A DNA stretch of 64,000 bases from Sclerurus mexicanus (GCA_013396755.1 VWZF01003703.1:120801-184800), one strand, 5' to 3'. Counted from the first letter of the stretch, positions 1 through 14,628 are shown. Made by a program: numbers and translations. Notes: a model not told the origin generated them from the letters alone.

Positions 1-1994
1 TATTTTTTTTTTTAAGTAGCACATGGGTATACATGGACTAATGTTACAAAAACCCCAGAGCTGATGTTATAAACAAATAGTTTTTGAGCTGAATTATTTA
101 AGAGATACTTACTTCAAAGTAAATAATTCTGAGGGAAGTCTTATAACCATATGTCCAGAGGCAGATTAAAATCTCCAATGACAGAATTCCTCCTCATACT
201 ACAGAGTATGCAAGGGAAAAGAAAACACTTTTAAGTTAATCAGCTGAGAACACGCCTTAGCATCAGATCGGGGCAGGTGGGTTTTCTCGGTGCCCAGCCA
301 CTGCTGGGTCAGCACAGGCTGAGACTGCACCAGCGAAGCCGAGTTCCACAGCCCCAGGCAGCACATGCAGAGTCAGCTGTGTTATGATCCATGTCTGAAA
401 GCAGCAGCAGCAAAGGTACAACTGCAGTAGATTTATCACACATTTTAATGTGTCCCATGTTACTGCACTGTGTATCCAGACATTATGCACACAACTTGAA
501 GTATTAATGTCATTATTGTTCACAGCATTGTGCAGTAGTTAGCAAGGAGAAATTATGAAATAGTATAAAGTTGTTTATAAAAATCAGTTAAATCACACTG
601 GAGATTTTCTTTGAAGTTTATATTGTACTTTGCAAAACATAATATTTTCAAAACAAAAATGAAAATTGTTTCATACTAGGAGTCTCTTTCCAAAAAAAAA
701 AAAAAAATCACACCTCGTTTAGTAGAAGAAAACTATTCATTGTACAGTTTTCTTGAAGTCTTGCCTTTGATCAGGCATCAAGGAAGACTTCTCCTGAACT
801 GCAAATGGCTGGAAATACGAACAGATTCATTCTTCTGTGTCTGAATCAGACTTTCAGGGTTGGTCAGACTTGAAAAACACATGCCTCTGAAACCTCTTAC
901 TACATATAAAAGCCATACCTTTAACATTCGAACTCCCCAAAATGCTTAGGGTCAAAGCTGTGATTCTTTCTCAACTTGCAGGCATCTCCCAAACATTGAC
1001 ACACTACAGGGAGGAAAAAAAAGCTTTTTCTCCCTCCTTTAACAACAAAAAGCATTATTAAAAATTTATATTAAAACCAGCAAAGAGTGAAGATGTTTTC
1101 TTTATAACACAAACTCCCAAGAGCAAGGCAGTGTCTTTCCCTACTTCTATAACTCAATAGTTTAGAATAAGATACGCACATTATAAATTAGTACAGTGTT
1201 CTGCAGCAGGAACCCAATCCAATGTAAGAAAGTGCTAATACTGTCATTATTGCTACACAGGGGGAAGTCTTCCTTCACAGAGAAAAGACTTCATCTGTAG
1301 ATGAGTTACAGAAGGGCATTTTTCACAATGCAGTTGTTTACTTAGCACCTAACAGGCAAAATGGTTTGTAAGAAACATGTAAAATTATGAAAAGCCATGT
1401 TTTTGCCTTCAGCAAAGAATCTGCAAACTACCTGCCAAAGAAAAAAAGCCTGGAGCGCCAGTCTTGCTTGCTCCTAAGAGGAAACAGTAGAAGCAAAGGG
1501 CCCTGTAAATCCTTCCAAATATACTTGTATCTGAACCTCTGCTTTGTGGGACAACTGCTCCCATAGTCCTGAGGTCCAGGACAGCTCCCTGGGCCTCTGC
1601 TGCTTCTACTCCGCTGCAGCCGGGGGCCCCTCGAAACCTTTTGCTACTTGAGGCTGCACATAAGAAGGCAGCGTGACCAGCATGACCTGTCTGCTGATAA
1701 GGGGTTTGACGTGGAATAAGAGATGTGGTTTAACACGTCATCAGGCCAGCAAAGGCCTTTGACTTTCTTCATGTTGGGGAGGCATTTTAATGATCTCTTG
1801 TTAAGAACTGGGCACCTCAACTTTTTCTGCGCCTGTGTTCCAAAAGCAGCAATGTTTGCTCCGCTTTTAACATGTGCCTCTGTACACTGATTTGCCACAA
1901 TCGCCAAAACTCTCCTTTGACAGGATCAAGGCATGACCCACTCTTCCTCCTGGCCAACAACATACTCAAGAGGCCAGCCAAATCCATCCCAGTG

Positions 1995-2030
1995 GAATTC
2001 TTCCGGGAATTCTCAGAGGAATTCCCTCTT
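1995..2030. repeat. three imperfect 12-bp tandem units built on GGAATTC
   Basis: GAATTC occurs at 1995, 2007 and 2019, an exact 12-base spacing, with related flanks. Between the first two copies is TTCCGGGAA (2001-2009), which fits the STAT/GAS consensus TTCNNNGAA. The unit could be a small decayed minisatellite or a regulatory cluster; nothing in the sequence decides between them. Confidence 0.4.
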
Positions 2031-5000
2031 CCTCCCTCAAGGCAGCCACAGCTCCAGCATGGGCATCCCAACATCTGCTGGAAGTCAGTGCCAGTTCTGA
2101 AGTGCCTGTGCAGGCCTCACCATAGACCATGTCAAGATAAATCAAGCACTTCCCGTTCATCTGTCAGGACACATAGACATCCTGACACCAAACTAACCCA
2201 AATTATCTTGCTAAGTCTACAAGAATTTTGTGCAGCTTTATGCCGGCTCCCAAAGCTGCTATGTATCTGGATGTTTTGGTTTAAGTATTGCTCAGTACAG
2301 GAATTTTCCTGCTTTGAAAATAGTAAATGCACTTGCACAACAGGTAGCCCATTACCCCTAAGAGTCTGTCCTCTGTTGTTCAACTTCGACACAGCTCCCA
2401 TGAATGTAATTAAAAAGTTTCTTTGAGTAAAGGCTGCAGGCATGGGTGTGCATGCAGCCAGGTATTTCAAAATAGTCTCTGTAAGCCATGCTATGAACTA
2501 CTGCTGCTTTCTAAAAATATCTCTTAGTAAGCAATGGGTGTGCCACTGAATGAATGACTAATAACTTTTTCCTGTGAGCCCTGGAACAGACGGAATGCTT
2601 GTCCTTGTGTCACAGGATACAGTGTCTTAAAAGGCAGGTGTGCAGAGTATGCTGACCCACCTGCTGAGACAACGCAAGTAATAGCTCCTAATAAAATCCT
2701 TCCCTTTGCCTACACTTCTTGCAACCCTACTATCATTATACAGCCTCGCTATGAAACAGAACTGTTCAAGATTTCAGAAGTATGAGGAATATTAGAAAGT
2801 ATAACTAGGCAAAACTCAAATATCTAAATCAGCAAGAAATTAAAAATGCAAGTTCACTTTCCTAAGCATAATACCTATGAGGCATACCTATATATAGGAT
2901 CACACCTACACCTTTGGAGTAGAAGCACTCCAACTGAAAAATAACTCGGGAGCAAAGCCTGTGTGTATCATATGCCCTAGAATATCATGTAGAACTAGAA
3001 GTATTACTGCATTTTTTGTGGGTTTTCCCCCATTATTTTTAGTGCGTTGTAGACTGCTGTGCATGTAGCAGAAATGCATATTGTCAGGGATAATGAGGAA
3101 CAATCAAAAAAACAGAAATCACTTTTTAAAGTCTTTATCTTAAAACTCTCATATTTGTTACTTTTTAAAGACTAACAAAAGTTCTGAAAACACCTGCTTG
3201 CACTTCATTACAGATATCACCAAAATGTACCACCACTAAGGAAGCATCGTTTCTGTGGTATACCAGCAGTATTAAGATCATCTCTTGTTTTCAAATGGAA
3301 AATAATCACTGAGTACAGACCATCAACACTGGCAAATGTCTCATCATTTGCATCTAAAAAGCACAGCGCAGTGCATTCCTAGTGACGGCTTCCAGCACAA
3401 CACAGCTGAATAGCACATGAATCCCTCCGTGATTTCCATGGGCCGAAATCAGAGGAGATAGCAATGCCCTCTGATAAGTCAAAGCTTCAGACAGAAAGTC
3501 ACAACCTAAGCTTGTCCTGAAGAGCATCAGGCCAAAAGGGCAGTGTTTTCAGAGAGAAAACAGAATGCTCCTGTGAGAGCTGCATAGCACAGGGACTGCA
3601 CAGAAACAGTGAAGGAACGCTGAGCTAGACTAAGCACCAAGCAGTTAGTAACACCACTAACTGCAGAGGAAGATCTCTGCATGAGGGCTACATATGTTTC
3701 TTGAAAAAACAGAACCACTGCAATTGCTGCTCATGGGGCAAGCTGCAGTTCACACACCAAAATCCAAGTAGTTTTCAACTACTGTTTGCGATTTTTAGCA
3801 CTGAAATTTAGGTCCCTTACTCTGTTGTCTAAATAAAAATCAGAAATAGAAAATCTCATGAGTCTCAGTGACTTCCATTTAAAGACAGACAAAAAACCTA
3901 AGAAAATCATGCAATTGAAAAACAGGAGTTTTGACAAAAAGTGCAGATCTGCTGTGTCTGGGAGCAACTGGTTCTACCTGCAAGCAACCTCTCTACCTGT
4001 GGCTCTGAAACAGCTATCCAACCAGAGCTTCTCCCGCTCTTGAATGCTGGAGAAATAGCAATTTTATCTCATGTACGTGCACATGCAGAAGGGTTTAGTA
4101 TATTTTAAAGCTCTTGTCAAATTCACAGGATAAGCTCTACAATCTAACTAAAGAGACTAGGTCAATAAAAACAGCAGAATACAAAGATGAAGCTGGGATT
4201 AAAGACTGCATTGTATTGACACTTCAACTAGCAAATCAGGTAGCTTTGATTTAGTATTGATAAGTATATTGCAACAGTACACAATACTTTTACTCAAAAC
4301 GGCAAGGGTGTGATAGCGGCTGAAATCCTTGCACAAGGTCTCACAGTTAACGACCGTCAGAGGAGCTGAGAAGAATCCTGTCAGGACACTTAAGCACAAC
4401 CTGGAAACGTACTACACATATTGGTGATGATCTAAAAGAACCTACTTTGCTACAACCAAACTGTAAAGTATACTGAGATTTTGAAATATATCCAACATTT
4501 AAGAAATGCTTTTAATCCCCTCCAGAAGGGCACGATACATGGTTAAATTTCAACAGTTATTCCCAGCTGCTCTAAATGATGTAAGGATTGGGTACCAACA
4601 GGTTAACAAACACACAGCAATAAAATCAATTCACACACAGGGAACTTGAAAAGAGACCCTATTAAAACAGGCCATTAGTACCACACATGCAAGCCCATTC
4701 TTGGTTCCTAAAATCACCCCAGACTGGTAATAGTCCAAAAGGAAAAGCTGAAACAGAGACACACCTCAAAAAGAATTTAAACAGACAACTTGCACTGAAT
4801 ATACCTGGAGATTTCTCTTGTCAAGAAGAGCTGGGTGCACCTCAGCCCCCCAGTGCAGCCCCCAACCGTAAACTCCCTGTATTCTCCTGGACTGCATTCA
4901 TACTCACTTTAAAGGAGTTGAATTCCATCAAGGACAGCAACATCCTCCTCACTAAGCATCTTGTTAATCAAGCCAGATTCAGACCACCTGAACAGAACAA

Positions 5001-8000
5001 GCTGCAGCCAGCATTGCCTTGTTTTATCTTGAACTCACAGAGACTAAGTGAATAGGACTGGGAAAAGTTGTTTTAATGAAAATCGCCATCCATAAAACTT
5101 CAGTGTTACTGACTACTTACTAATGTCACCGCAGGGAGGTACCCAATACCACAAGTTAGCTTCACAGTTTCAAGATGCAATTAAAACTTGACTTAAACTG
5201 ATTGAACTGAAAATTGTTGCTGGAGATTCAGTCTCATTCTTCACTTGCAGCTATATACTCCTGCTTCTTTGCTAGTATTGGGCCTGGCATTCCTGTGGCC
5301 TTGCTTGGACTGTATCACAGAACTAACGTGGGTGAAAACTAGCCCAGTGGTAGAAATTACAAACTGCTCATTTTCAGCCAGATTAGCCCATCAGTCCTGT
5401 GCACAGAGGAATGCACCTGACACCAAGGAGCCAGTGCCAGGCCCCCTTCTCTCAGTGCTGGTGGAACCCCAGATGGACATCAGCCAAGGACGCCCAGCTC
5501 TGCCCCCCAGGCCATGGCCACGCAAGCCTTGCAGGGGCAGGCAGGGCATTCCTCCCTGCCAAAAACACACCTTCTGTCCTCTCTGTGAAGTACGGAAAAC
5601 TCAACAAAGGGTCTCAGGGGTGCCACTGACCTTGGCACTGGCAATAGATGGAGATGGTGGAAAAGACAGCTTAAGGGACAGACAAGAAAAAAGGGAAGCA
5701 TGAACTCTAAGGGCTGCTACAGTCCCCTGGCCTTAGGCCAGCTTCTAAAGGCTCAGTATATTTGTCACAATGAGATACAGATAACTAACTAGACTGATTG
5801 CTAATTTTTTTCCTCCATCTAATTTATTTCTCACTTTTTGCTAATCACTATGAATAAGACCACAATTAGGCTTTTGGACTCTGAACATTTGCACTGTTAG
5901 GATTCATCACAGCCCTCACACAAAGATAGAGGCAACAGAAGCAGTGCACCTTTGAGATCACACAGCCTGCTTAATCCCAGATCCCTAGTGCTAATGCAGG
6001 AGACACATTATCTCTCAAAACAATATGGGAGTGTTCTGAAAGGAACAGGGTACAGCCTGGTACCGTACCATTAAATATTAACAACTGATAACTGATCTGC
6101 TCAAGGTGAGTCAACTTTGACCACAGTTTTAACCTTTTACAAAAAAAAAGAAAGTTGAATAAATCAAGACTAAGTACATAAACTGTCACAAGACATGCTA
6201 CACTGTAGATTTTTGAGGAAAGATATATGTGAAAAAGATCCAAAATTTATTTTGCTGTTTGAAAAAAAAAAAAAAGGAAAATATTTTGTAACCAACCCTG
6301 AACTTGCAGTTCTTAGAGTTGCACACAATGCAGTGTTTTGCATTCAAACTGGATTACTTCCATGTCTTTAGAAAACAAAGTAAACCACTAGCCCATACAT
6401 GATATATCTCCAAAATAAACTGCATCCTGGTACACGTCTCTCTAGGCCTTCCAACTGCATGGTAGCCAACATCAAATTTGAAGCAGCAACAGGAGCAAGA
6501 GGGTTTTTTACAAAATAGATTAAGAGATACCTAGCTCTAGTCCCACTCTTAAACACAATAAAAATTCACAGCAGAAAGAAAGAAAACAAAAGAGCACTGC
6601 ATTATATTCCCTGCAGCTGAGATCCTGTATGTGCTTTTAGTCTGGATGAACTAGCACTATCAACAGGCTCACTCTCAATTACATGTTTACTTTTGCTGAC
6701 ATTTGGTTCTCAGCAACCTGTAACACAACATTCTACACAACAGGGTTAAGTGCCTATATTTATCTGTTCATGATATGTAAACTTATTGTAGTTGCCCACT
6801 TAAGACTACACTAAGAAAGGCTCATCTGCCACACTTCAGTCTTACAGTTACTAAAACGGAGTTATCTGGGAAGTAGGAAGTGTTGCCATGGAAATAAAAC
6901 CAATTTAACAGAAGCAGCTGCAAAATCTCATTAATTGAGATGGTAAAGCCATTTTTCCTCTCATTAAATGTAGTTGGTATAATCTCAATGACACAACAAC
7001 GAAAATACAGCTTCTCTTCTCTTCTTGTGCATTCCATGCTTTAGTGGGAAATGCATCAGAGTCTCGCAGCACTTTTTCATAAGTCATGGCAGAGTGTATG
7101 CTGAAGTAGTGAAAAGGAATTCATGATTTGTGTCAACTTTGAGCACACAAGTAAAGGTCCATCTATAAAACTGTAGGTAGCTTGTTCCTGACAAAAGCAA
7201 TAAAGATTTGTCTTACTTGTTTTGAAACAAAAAGATCTGATTTAAAAGATAAGTTTAAAATTTATTTTCACTTCTGAAATCCAGACTGTCAAATTCTTTT
7301 TGAAAAACCTAACATGAATGTCTTCAATCACTATGTTGAAAAACTGAAATGGTCCATGTAAATCTCAGGAAAAAAAAAAAAAGAAACTTTAAACTATGGA
7401 GTATAATAATAAAATATAGGTGAAGTAGTTAACATACTCCAACTCTCCAATATCTTGACAGGATATTGGCACACTGTATCTAAAAACCATATGGGCTTTC
7501 AGTGAGGGAGTAACAGCTGATTCAGTTTCAGGGTGGGACAAACTGTCTGCAAAACAAATAAGAAGGTGTAACTAAAAGAAGGGAGAGCTGGAATATCGTT
7601 TTGCTTAGTAAAAATTCAGCAACAGAGCCCCGTCTAAAGAGATACTTCATAGTGATAATGACAATAATTATGCTGTAAGGAGGGACAGGGCATGCCCAGA
7701 GGCAAGATTTCCAGTGCTAGGGATCATTTGAACCTTAATGTAGATACTGTAACCAGCAGTATAATTCTACTCCTAGCCTGGCAAATTTGATAACAATTGA
7801 TCCATAATTACCAGGCACAAACAGTGTTTAAAACAAAACAGTTGCCTTAGACCATCTGGATGTCTATTTACAGAGCAGCTAATTTGTTGCTGTACCTAAT
7901 GCAGATTTCATGATTGCAAAGTGATGTAGGGGAGGGTGAGGGAGTAAGGTGGAAAATGCACCCCCACTCCTGTGGATGCTCCAGACACAAGAACAGGTAA

Positions 8001-11000
8001 AGCTCTCAAAGCTGCGAACAGCACAGGAAGAACTGAGGGTGTAGCGCGTGTCCCATCCTCCCTCCAAAACTCTAGCTAAGAAATCCAAGCTAAAAAAAGG
8101 CACTAATAGTCTGCTAACAGGCATAGCATGTCATGTCCTCGCTCCATGGGCTTTTCTTTGGATAGCATGGGGCTGTCAATAAAGAGCATACAATTCACAA
8201 GAACACAAGTTTTTACACATTTTCAACTGGCTCCTAGAAAGAATACAAACTTTTGCAGAATTGGCTGCAAATTAGACTTACCATTGGATGATCTGCCTCA
8301 GTTTTGAATTTACTTGTTAACTGAGAAATCAATTAACTACTACAACAGTGCAAAGGCAAACTGCTCAGACTCAGCTCTCCACTACAGCAGTGACTGGGAA
8401 ATAATTCCACTGCAGGCAAGGCCACTAACGTGTTGCCCATGAGCCCTCCACGAGCCTATGGAGCCTAATGCTGACAACAGAAATACAGGGACTTCAAGGA
8501 CAAGCCACTAGCCATGTGAGCATGTTGGGCAAAATAATGCCATCTTATTTGTGGATGAAGGAAGATTTTGGTAAGACAATTTCTTCTCCAGCAAGGTTTC
8601 CCACAGAAGTCTGTAGGAACTGCAGATATGTGCAAGGTATGCCACTAGATTCTTAATGTATTAACTAAAAATTTAAAGTTTTATTTATTTTGGAAAAACA
8701 AAACAGTTGTGATTTCTAGGCACAGCTAAAAACCCAACTACCTGCTTCCTTTAGAACGTCTTGATTCTTGCTATCAGAGGAGCTCAGCATAGAAGAAAAT
8801 ACTATTCAGTCATGAGAATCTCTCTTTTGAATAGAACTACAGCACGAGGATAGCTAAGCAAACAACTGAAGAGGAAATAAATTGTAAACATGGACTCTAA
8901 CCCCATTTTTAACAGAAGTCCTGTGAAATCAGCATGGGAGATGAACTAGCCAGCTGGAAGCATGTTTGTAGTTATGAGTGAGATAAATATGAGGCATTAA
9001 ATATCCCAGTCTCACACCAGATGGATTAAAGAGAATGCAGTATACAACAGCATCCTTAATGTCAGTCAAAAGCAGCATAGAATTTGATAGCATCTGAGTA
9101 CATGAGACACAGAGCTCAGAATGAGCCATTGCAACACTTAAATTTGAACAAATTCAAAACCATAACAGTCTTTCAAATTTGATCCAAAATGGAAACAGGA
9201 ATTATCCATTTCTACTTCCACAGAAAGGACAGCCTTCCTGCCTTTCTTCATTCTGCCTCCCTACACATGCCTTAAGGCAGACATATTCCTTACAGAAGGA
9301 TGGGCAAGAGAAGCCAAGAGTCAATGGGCCACAATCATGTCATTTCCATGCAGCACTTGGATAACACAAATGGAGAATATGAAGCCAAGAAGTAGGGATG
9401 AAACTAGATAGAGAGACTTAGTTTGATGGATGTGCAGCTCACATCTCCTCATAACCACAAGAGCCAACAAACAGGGAAAGCTGTTCATGAGCAACATAAA
9501 AAAGCTGCAGAAACCAAGAGCTGGTTCTTCTCTGCTCCCATCTCCTCCGAGTCTAGAAAGAAAGATGCAAGACAAATGTTCTCTTCCAGGGTAAAAGCAA
9601 AGCAACTCCGTATAGGTTTGCCGCACCATGTCCGCCTTACATGTGGGGCCACAATTTGTTCCTAGATAAGGTGAGTTAATGAATTCACAGGAGAATTTTC
9701 CTCTCAATTGCACTGGTATCTACCAAGGGATAAGAATGCCCAGGCTTTATCTCTGGCACCTACCTTCCCTTAAGGCCGTGCATGCCCTTGATGTTTGCAC
9801 CCCAGTAAAGACAGAAACAACCTCCATCTGCACCAGCGCTGAGGGTTCAGTGAAGGGGCGGGTGGCAGCCCAGCAGCACTACTGCCTTGTATTGGGTATT
9901 TGCACCAGAGAGACTGATCAAACCCTGGGCAGTCTGTAAGTCCCCTTGCAAGAAGAAAGGGAGCGAAAAAAACCCCAGAGAACTGCCCCATCACCCACTG
10001 TAAGAAATCTGAGTGCTTATAGATGCAAAAAAGGAAATTCCAGTCCAGGCATATGATGTGAAAATGTCTTAGTTTAAAGATGTTTGTTGTTGCAGAAGAC
10101 ACAAAGATACAATAATTTAAAAGCAGAGCCATAAACAGCCTGTCAAAACCAGCAATACAAGGATAAAAATATACCCTCACTGGACATGATGGGAACTATG
10201 TATTTCATAGTTCTAGCCAAGATTTCACTCAAGCACCAGTCATTTCAATTTCTCATGTTTTCCAAGATTTAGAGACCTTGTACAAATGTTACTTACAACT
10301 GAAATTTTCTTGTTTCTTTCTCTGCTAGAAAATGAAAGTAGGAACAGACCAAAGCACGAAAACCACTGTTTTTTGTGAGGATAATACACATGGAGACACA
10401 CTGTATATCACCGCTCTCTTCAGAAACACACCCAATCAGGATGAACGCTACCGGGCTCTGAAGACGTATAATGAGTGACAAATAGTCACTTTGAGAAAGA
10501 AGTTGGCAATCATCCACCTATAGCAGACAATCATTCTAGCAGCTAATTAATTTCATCTTTCTTGGAAGCTGAAATCATATCTAAATCCTGACTATTGATA
10601 GCAGAATTGCCCACACTGGACAGGAATCTGGGCTTGCTTTAGTTCTAATGTGCCTTCTACCCCACTTCTAAACACTCTTCATCAGTATATGTGGCCTTTC
10701 TCTATTCACCGTGATGTCCCCGTGTCACTTAGAACACCATCCAGCACAAGCTTCATCTATCGTAAGCTCTTACCTGCACAGAAACAACAGGGAGAGATCT
10801 AAGGTCAAAAAGATACTAGAGAAATGCTGTACATCAGCAGTCTGTCCTCAGAGCCTGAGGGAGTCTGGCAGCTGGGGCAAGCCCACAACACCTAGCTTTT
10901 CCTTAGGCATCTTCCCGTCTCTGCTCTTAGGTGCCTCACACACAGCCAGCTCCCCAGTCTGACAGAGGAGTGTGGGGATAGGAAAGGGGATGAATTTCTC

Positions 11001-11479
11001 CCATACCAAAGCTGTGTGTATGGTTGTGATGATGACTTTTACTTTTCCACATACACAGCCTCACTCTTCCAGCTTCTCGCCAATATGCATTTCATATCCA
11101 TGCATTTCACAGAGAAAGAGTGGCTGAGTCACCACCAAGAGGAGTGAGGTCTGTCCCCTCGGTACATCCCACTGGGTTCACTACACAGCTGTCAGAGCTG
11201 GAGGGCTTTTTGGAGCTGTCCAAAGGAGAGCTTGTACTAACACGATCCTTCACTACAATGAAGATTTGGGTCACATGAAGGGAGACCTTTTTTCAGCTCA
11301 TTCTTCTTTGCACTCTCTTCAAAGAAAAGGAACTTGGTCAACAGTTTACCAGCCTCTCTTCAGTCCTCAATGGAACCGCACAACAAAAAGCAACTATCAC
11401 ACCATGTTAAGTGTGTTAAGAGGGATTTTATGCAGGAACTTACTTCTGTATTGCTTGCTTGGGATCAGTGTGTCGCCAG

Positions 11480-11507
11480 ATATATAAAATATAAATATAT
11501 ATATATA
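11480..11507. repeat. AT-rich simple repeat
   Basis: A degenerate (TA)n tract in intergenic DNA left of TM4SF4. It has no coding potential. Confidence 0.7.
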
Positions 11508-14299
11508 CACAAATTTACTTGCAGCAGCAGAGGCTTGAACAGACCTGTTTTCAATCACTCTACTGTAAATGCCATCCTACCCATAAATTTGTACCAAAAC
11601 CCACGCTGGTTCAATTTAAGGGAGGATCAGTACTTCCCAAAGAAGCTTCTGAAGCTCCAGATATCCAAACTACATTTAGAATATGGCAGCAGCTACACAA
11701 ATCACAAGGGCAAGAACTCATGACCTTAGGTCATAATTGTCTAATGAATTCAGTAACTGACATAAAAACTGATCAAGACACACCTATCTACAATTAAAAA
11801 TTGATAAATAGACACAGCAATCTGGCAGGGTATTATCACTGCTTACATCCTCCAAAACTATCTGAGCGACCTTCCATTCCTATTATTTTCCATAGGAAAA
11901 TATGTCATTTCACCTTTTGCTGCACAGCATAGGCTTTGTATGACTCAGGAGGTGAGGAGAAGAGGAAACACCCTTCCACAGCACACCAGAAAGGAGTGCC
12001 TTCTGTTGTGATACCACAATTGCTAGAAAAATGCCATTCAACAGGACAGGATGACAGAACATTCACGGACCAGCTCCACCCCAGTTATCAGCGCTGAGAG
12101 TCTCCAAGATGAAGCATTTATTCCAGGACAAGCGATTGTGACTAATGTTTGACAGAGGGTCACTGGTCCTCCTCCCAGATAAAGGCCAAAGCTGGAAAAT
12201 GTGGGCTTAGAATGGAAGAACCCCTTTCAGAGGAATTGTGGGTGCAAGCCACTAAATTTTTTCCTGGAAGAAATACTTGAATCAATCTGAATGGTGTTTT
12301 CCAGCTCAGGCTGGATGCCACTTCCCCTTACACCATACCTGCTGAAAAAATATGTAACTTTAACCCTTAAAGGCTAGCAATAGTTTAAAAATGCCATGCA
12401 TAAAAGAGTATAGTTGAACAGAGGGGTCTGTGGCCTTCAGTGGCACTGACAGTGTTGGTGAGTGGAGGAAGGAAAGCACAGGAGTGCTGTGAAAGCCTGG
12501 CAAGGATCTGGTGGAATCATCTGCCTCTGAGCCACTTGCTGTGGATCAGGATGGCAGGGTGCTGGATACAATACAATTTAAAGCTTCCCCCTTATTACAA
12601 GCCAGGATTCACAACTGCAAAAAAGCCACATTTTAGTCTGATAAGAGCAAAAAAGCCAAGTAAGAGTTACCTTCCAGCTACAGCAAACATTTTCTCTGTG
12701 CCTATTACTGAGCCACTATAAGTGGGAGACAAATTACAGATGCTCTCTACCAAATGGGAATGTCATGAAAATCATATTTAACGTATCAGGTGACATATGG
12801 AGAGTTTTCACGTTCTGAATCTTTGCCACAGAAGCAACAGCTGGCTGTCAAAGGCCATGAAAACTGCTTCCACTGGCCTGACTGACATCCTACTGAACAC
12901 CACACGTAGTCCGTGCTCTCAGTCAGGACTTTGCTCTTTGGCTGCAAAATAGCTGTCCTTCTTGGGATGAAATATGAAAGTTATGAGCATGTGCCTTCTC
13001 AGTGGCCAGGTGCATGTTGCTGTTACACCAGAGGCCCAGTCAATGATCAGTGGCAACGCCTTCGTTGGTGTCTGCTCCACGCGGAGGACAGAGCAGGACA
13101 GCACATGGATGGGACAGCACAGGGGAAGCTCCAGCGCCTGGCAGAGGCGGCTGCTCTGGCTGAGCAGTGTGGGGTGCAAAGGCCCATGCTTTCCAAACAC
13201 ATACCAAACAGCACATGTTGTTCACAGCCTTCACCACTCCTAGCAAAAAGCCTAAGAGGGGATGAGATGAGGAAAGAAAAACAAGTGCAGCACAACTCCT
13301 AGAAACTGTTCAGTGAATCATCTGGCTACAGGCTCCTGTGCCAATGGCATGGAATGCACTGTGATTAGCAGGGATCTTCCAGTCCACCAGGAACTATCAC
13401 TGTCACTGTCCTGGCTGTTCTGCTAGATCTGTGCTTCGCACCCAAGAACCCATTGACTCAATTTGTGTTGCATTATATGCAAACTTGAGAAGCCACTCAA
13501 AATTTATCTTAATAAATACCTGAATAAAACCTTTTACAAAGTAAACTAGCATGATTTCCTCAGAAATCATGAGTCTGCTCAGCACTTCAGACATGTCTGT
13601 TCTTTGGAGTGGTCCTCGCAACAAAACCTCTGGTCTACCTAATATATTAAAGAATGCTTATTAATTTCTTGCCATCTTCTGTTGAATAAGCCTAACTATA
13701 TGTGATATGAAGCATTCTCCTATGAAAGGGAAAAAAAAGCAAGTTATCCTAAAATGTGGCATATGACATAATTTCAAAATACAATCTATGGAAAATACCT
13801 TCAGGTTTTGATTGATCTTCACCATATGTCTTAATGTTTAGTGAAGAGGGCCTTTAAATCTTAGAGCATATCTAATTCAGTATTTCCTGCAGTCTTCCAT
13901 CTTGTAGCACAATATCCAAAGATCACAAAATAAATATGAAATCAACCTTTAAATCTCAAACATGGAGAAATACATACTCTGCGGCACAGTCCAACTGCCT
14001 AACGTCAATAAAATGGTGCTTCTCACCCTGCTTCAATCTAAGAACTTTTCAGACTTGTGGATGTGTATCTTTATTAGCCTATAATGGCTCATCTTTGTAT
14101 CAGCTAGTTTATCTACTATTTCAATTACAGAACCATCCATGACATGTAAGAACTCAGACTATGAATATGTCATTAATATTAGCTGACTCATTACACATTT
14201 TCATGTTAGTCTTTGCAAAGAAGTATTTTGAAGGAGGACTATGTGTCATAAAAATGATGATCTAGAACTGACAGATATCTACCCATAACCCGAGCCCAG

Positions 14300-14464
14300 A
14301 CTATGAAGTGTCTCAACCACTTTAGTAAAATATTAACAGAGGTTGTGGGTTGTTACAGTAAAATGAGAGGCTGCACTGAACGCAATTTCATTTCTGGACG
14401 TTCAGAAAATTGACATCACGGCTGCAAGGACATATAAATAACCAGCACAGGGCATTTTGGATTG
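14300..14464 (+). promoter_or_regulatory. TM4SF4: TM4SF4 proximal promoter
   Basis: The 165 bases before the inferred start site hold a good TATA box (14433-14440). A CRE/AP-1-like TGACATCA lies at 14411-14418. An HNF1-like element lies at 14325-14337; read on the - strand it fits GTTAATNATTAAC at 10 of 12 defined positions. TM4SF4 is known in mammals as a liver, gut and islet gene, so an HNF1-type site is plausible, but its use here is inference. The region has few CpGs, as expected for a TATA-driven tissue-specific promoter. Confidence 0.5.
14433..14440 (+). promoter_or_regulatory. TM4SF4: TATA box of TM4SF4
   Basis: TATAAATA lies about 190 bases before the TM4SF4 ATG. By the usual spacing it places transcription start near 14463-14470, giving a 5' UTR of about 160 bases. 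Confidence 0.6.
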
Positions 14465-14628
14465 ACTACAGGAACACTGACATTCTACAGGCTCAGCTCC
14501 TCTAACGGCACTGCAGAAACTGAATTTTGCAAAGTACACTGAGAAGCTCCTTTTTATAAAACAGTTCTGAGAACACCTGGGAGATTTTATTTTGCCTTCA
14601 ATTGTGTTTGCAATTTCTTTAGAGAAGC
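14465..14628 (+). other. TM4SF4: TM4SF4 5' UTR (inferred)
   Basis: This is the stretch between the TATA-predicted start and the ATG at 14629. Just before the ATG, a T-rich run ends in TTTAG (14618-14622), which looks like a splice acceptor. An upstream non-coding first exon is therefore an alternative to a continuous first exon. I prefer the continuous exon because of the well-placed TATA box. Confidence 0.45.

Larger units (their letters stand above)
1..14300. other. intergenic region, no gene recognised
   Basis: No open frame in this stretch shows a recognisable domain, and I found no CCGCCG-type cysteine motif exon that would indicate a neighbouring TM4SF gene. The longest open frames (1872-2426 +, 5245-5703 +, 9321-9713 -, 9770-10180 -) are of chance length, overlap open frames on other strands, and lack family features. 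The DNA is mostly AT-rich with poly(A) runs (for example near 692, 6260 and 7370) and small GC-rich patches around 1560-2060, 5400-5600 and 13000-13200. In mammals TM4SF1 lies on this side of TM4SF4; it is not visible here and is probably further left. Confidence 0.6.

Noticed and set aside
1872..2426. 184-codon open frame on +
   Set aside because: No recognisable domain; it overlaps open frames on the other strand and contains the 12-bp repeat. Its length is within chance for 64 kb.
5245..5703. 152-codon frame with a signal-peptide-like start
   Set aside because: Only the first 25 residues look patterned; the rest is low-complexity proline/arginine from a GC-rich patch, with overlapping frames on both strands and no family match that I know.
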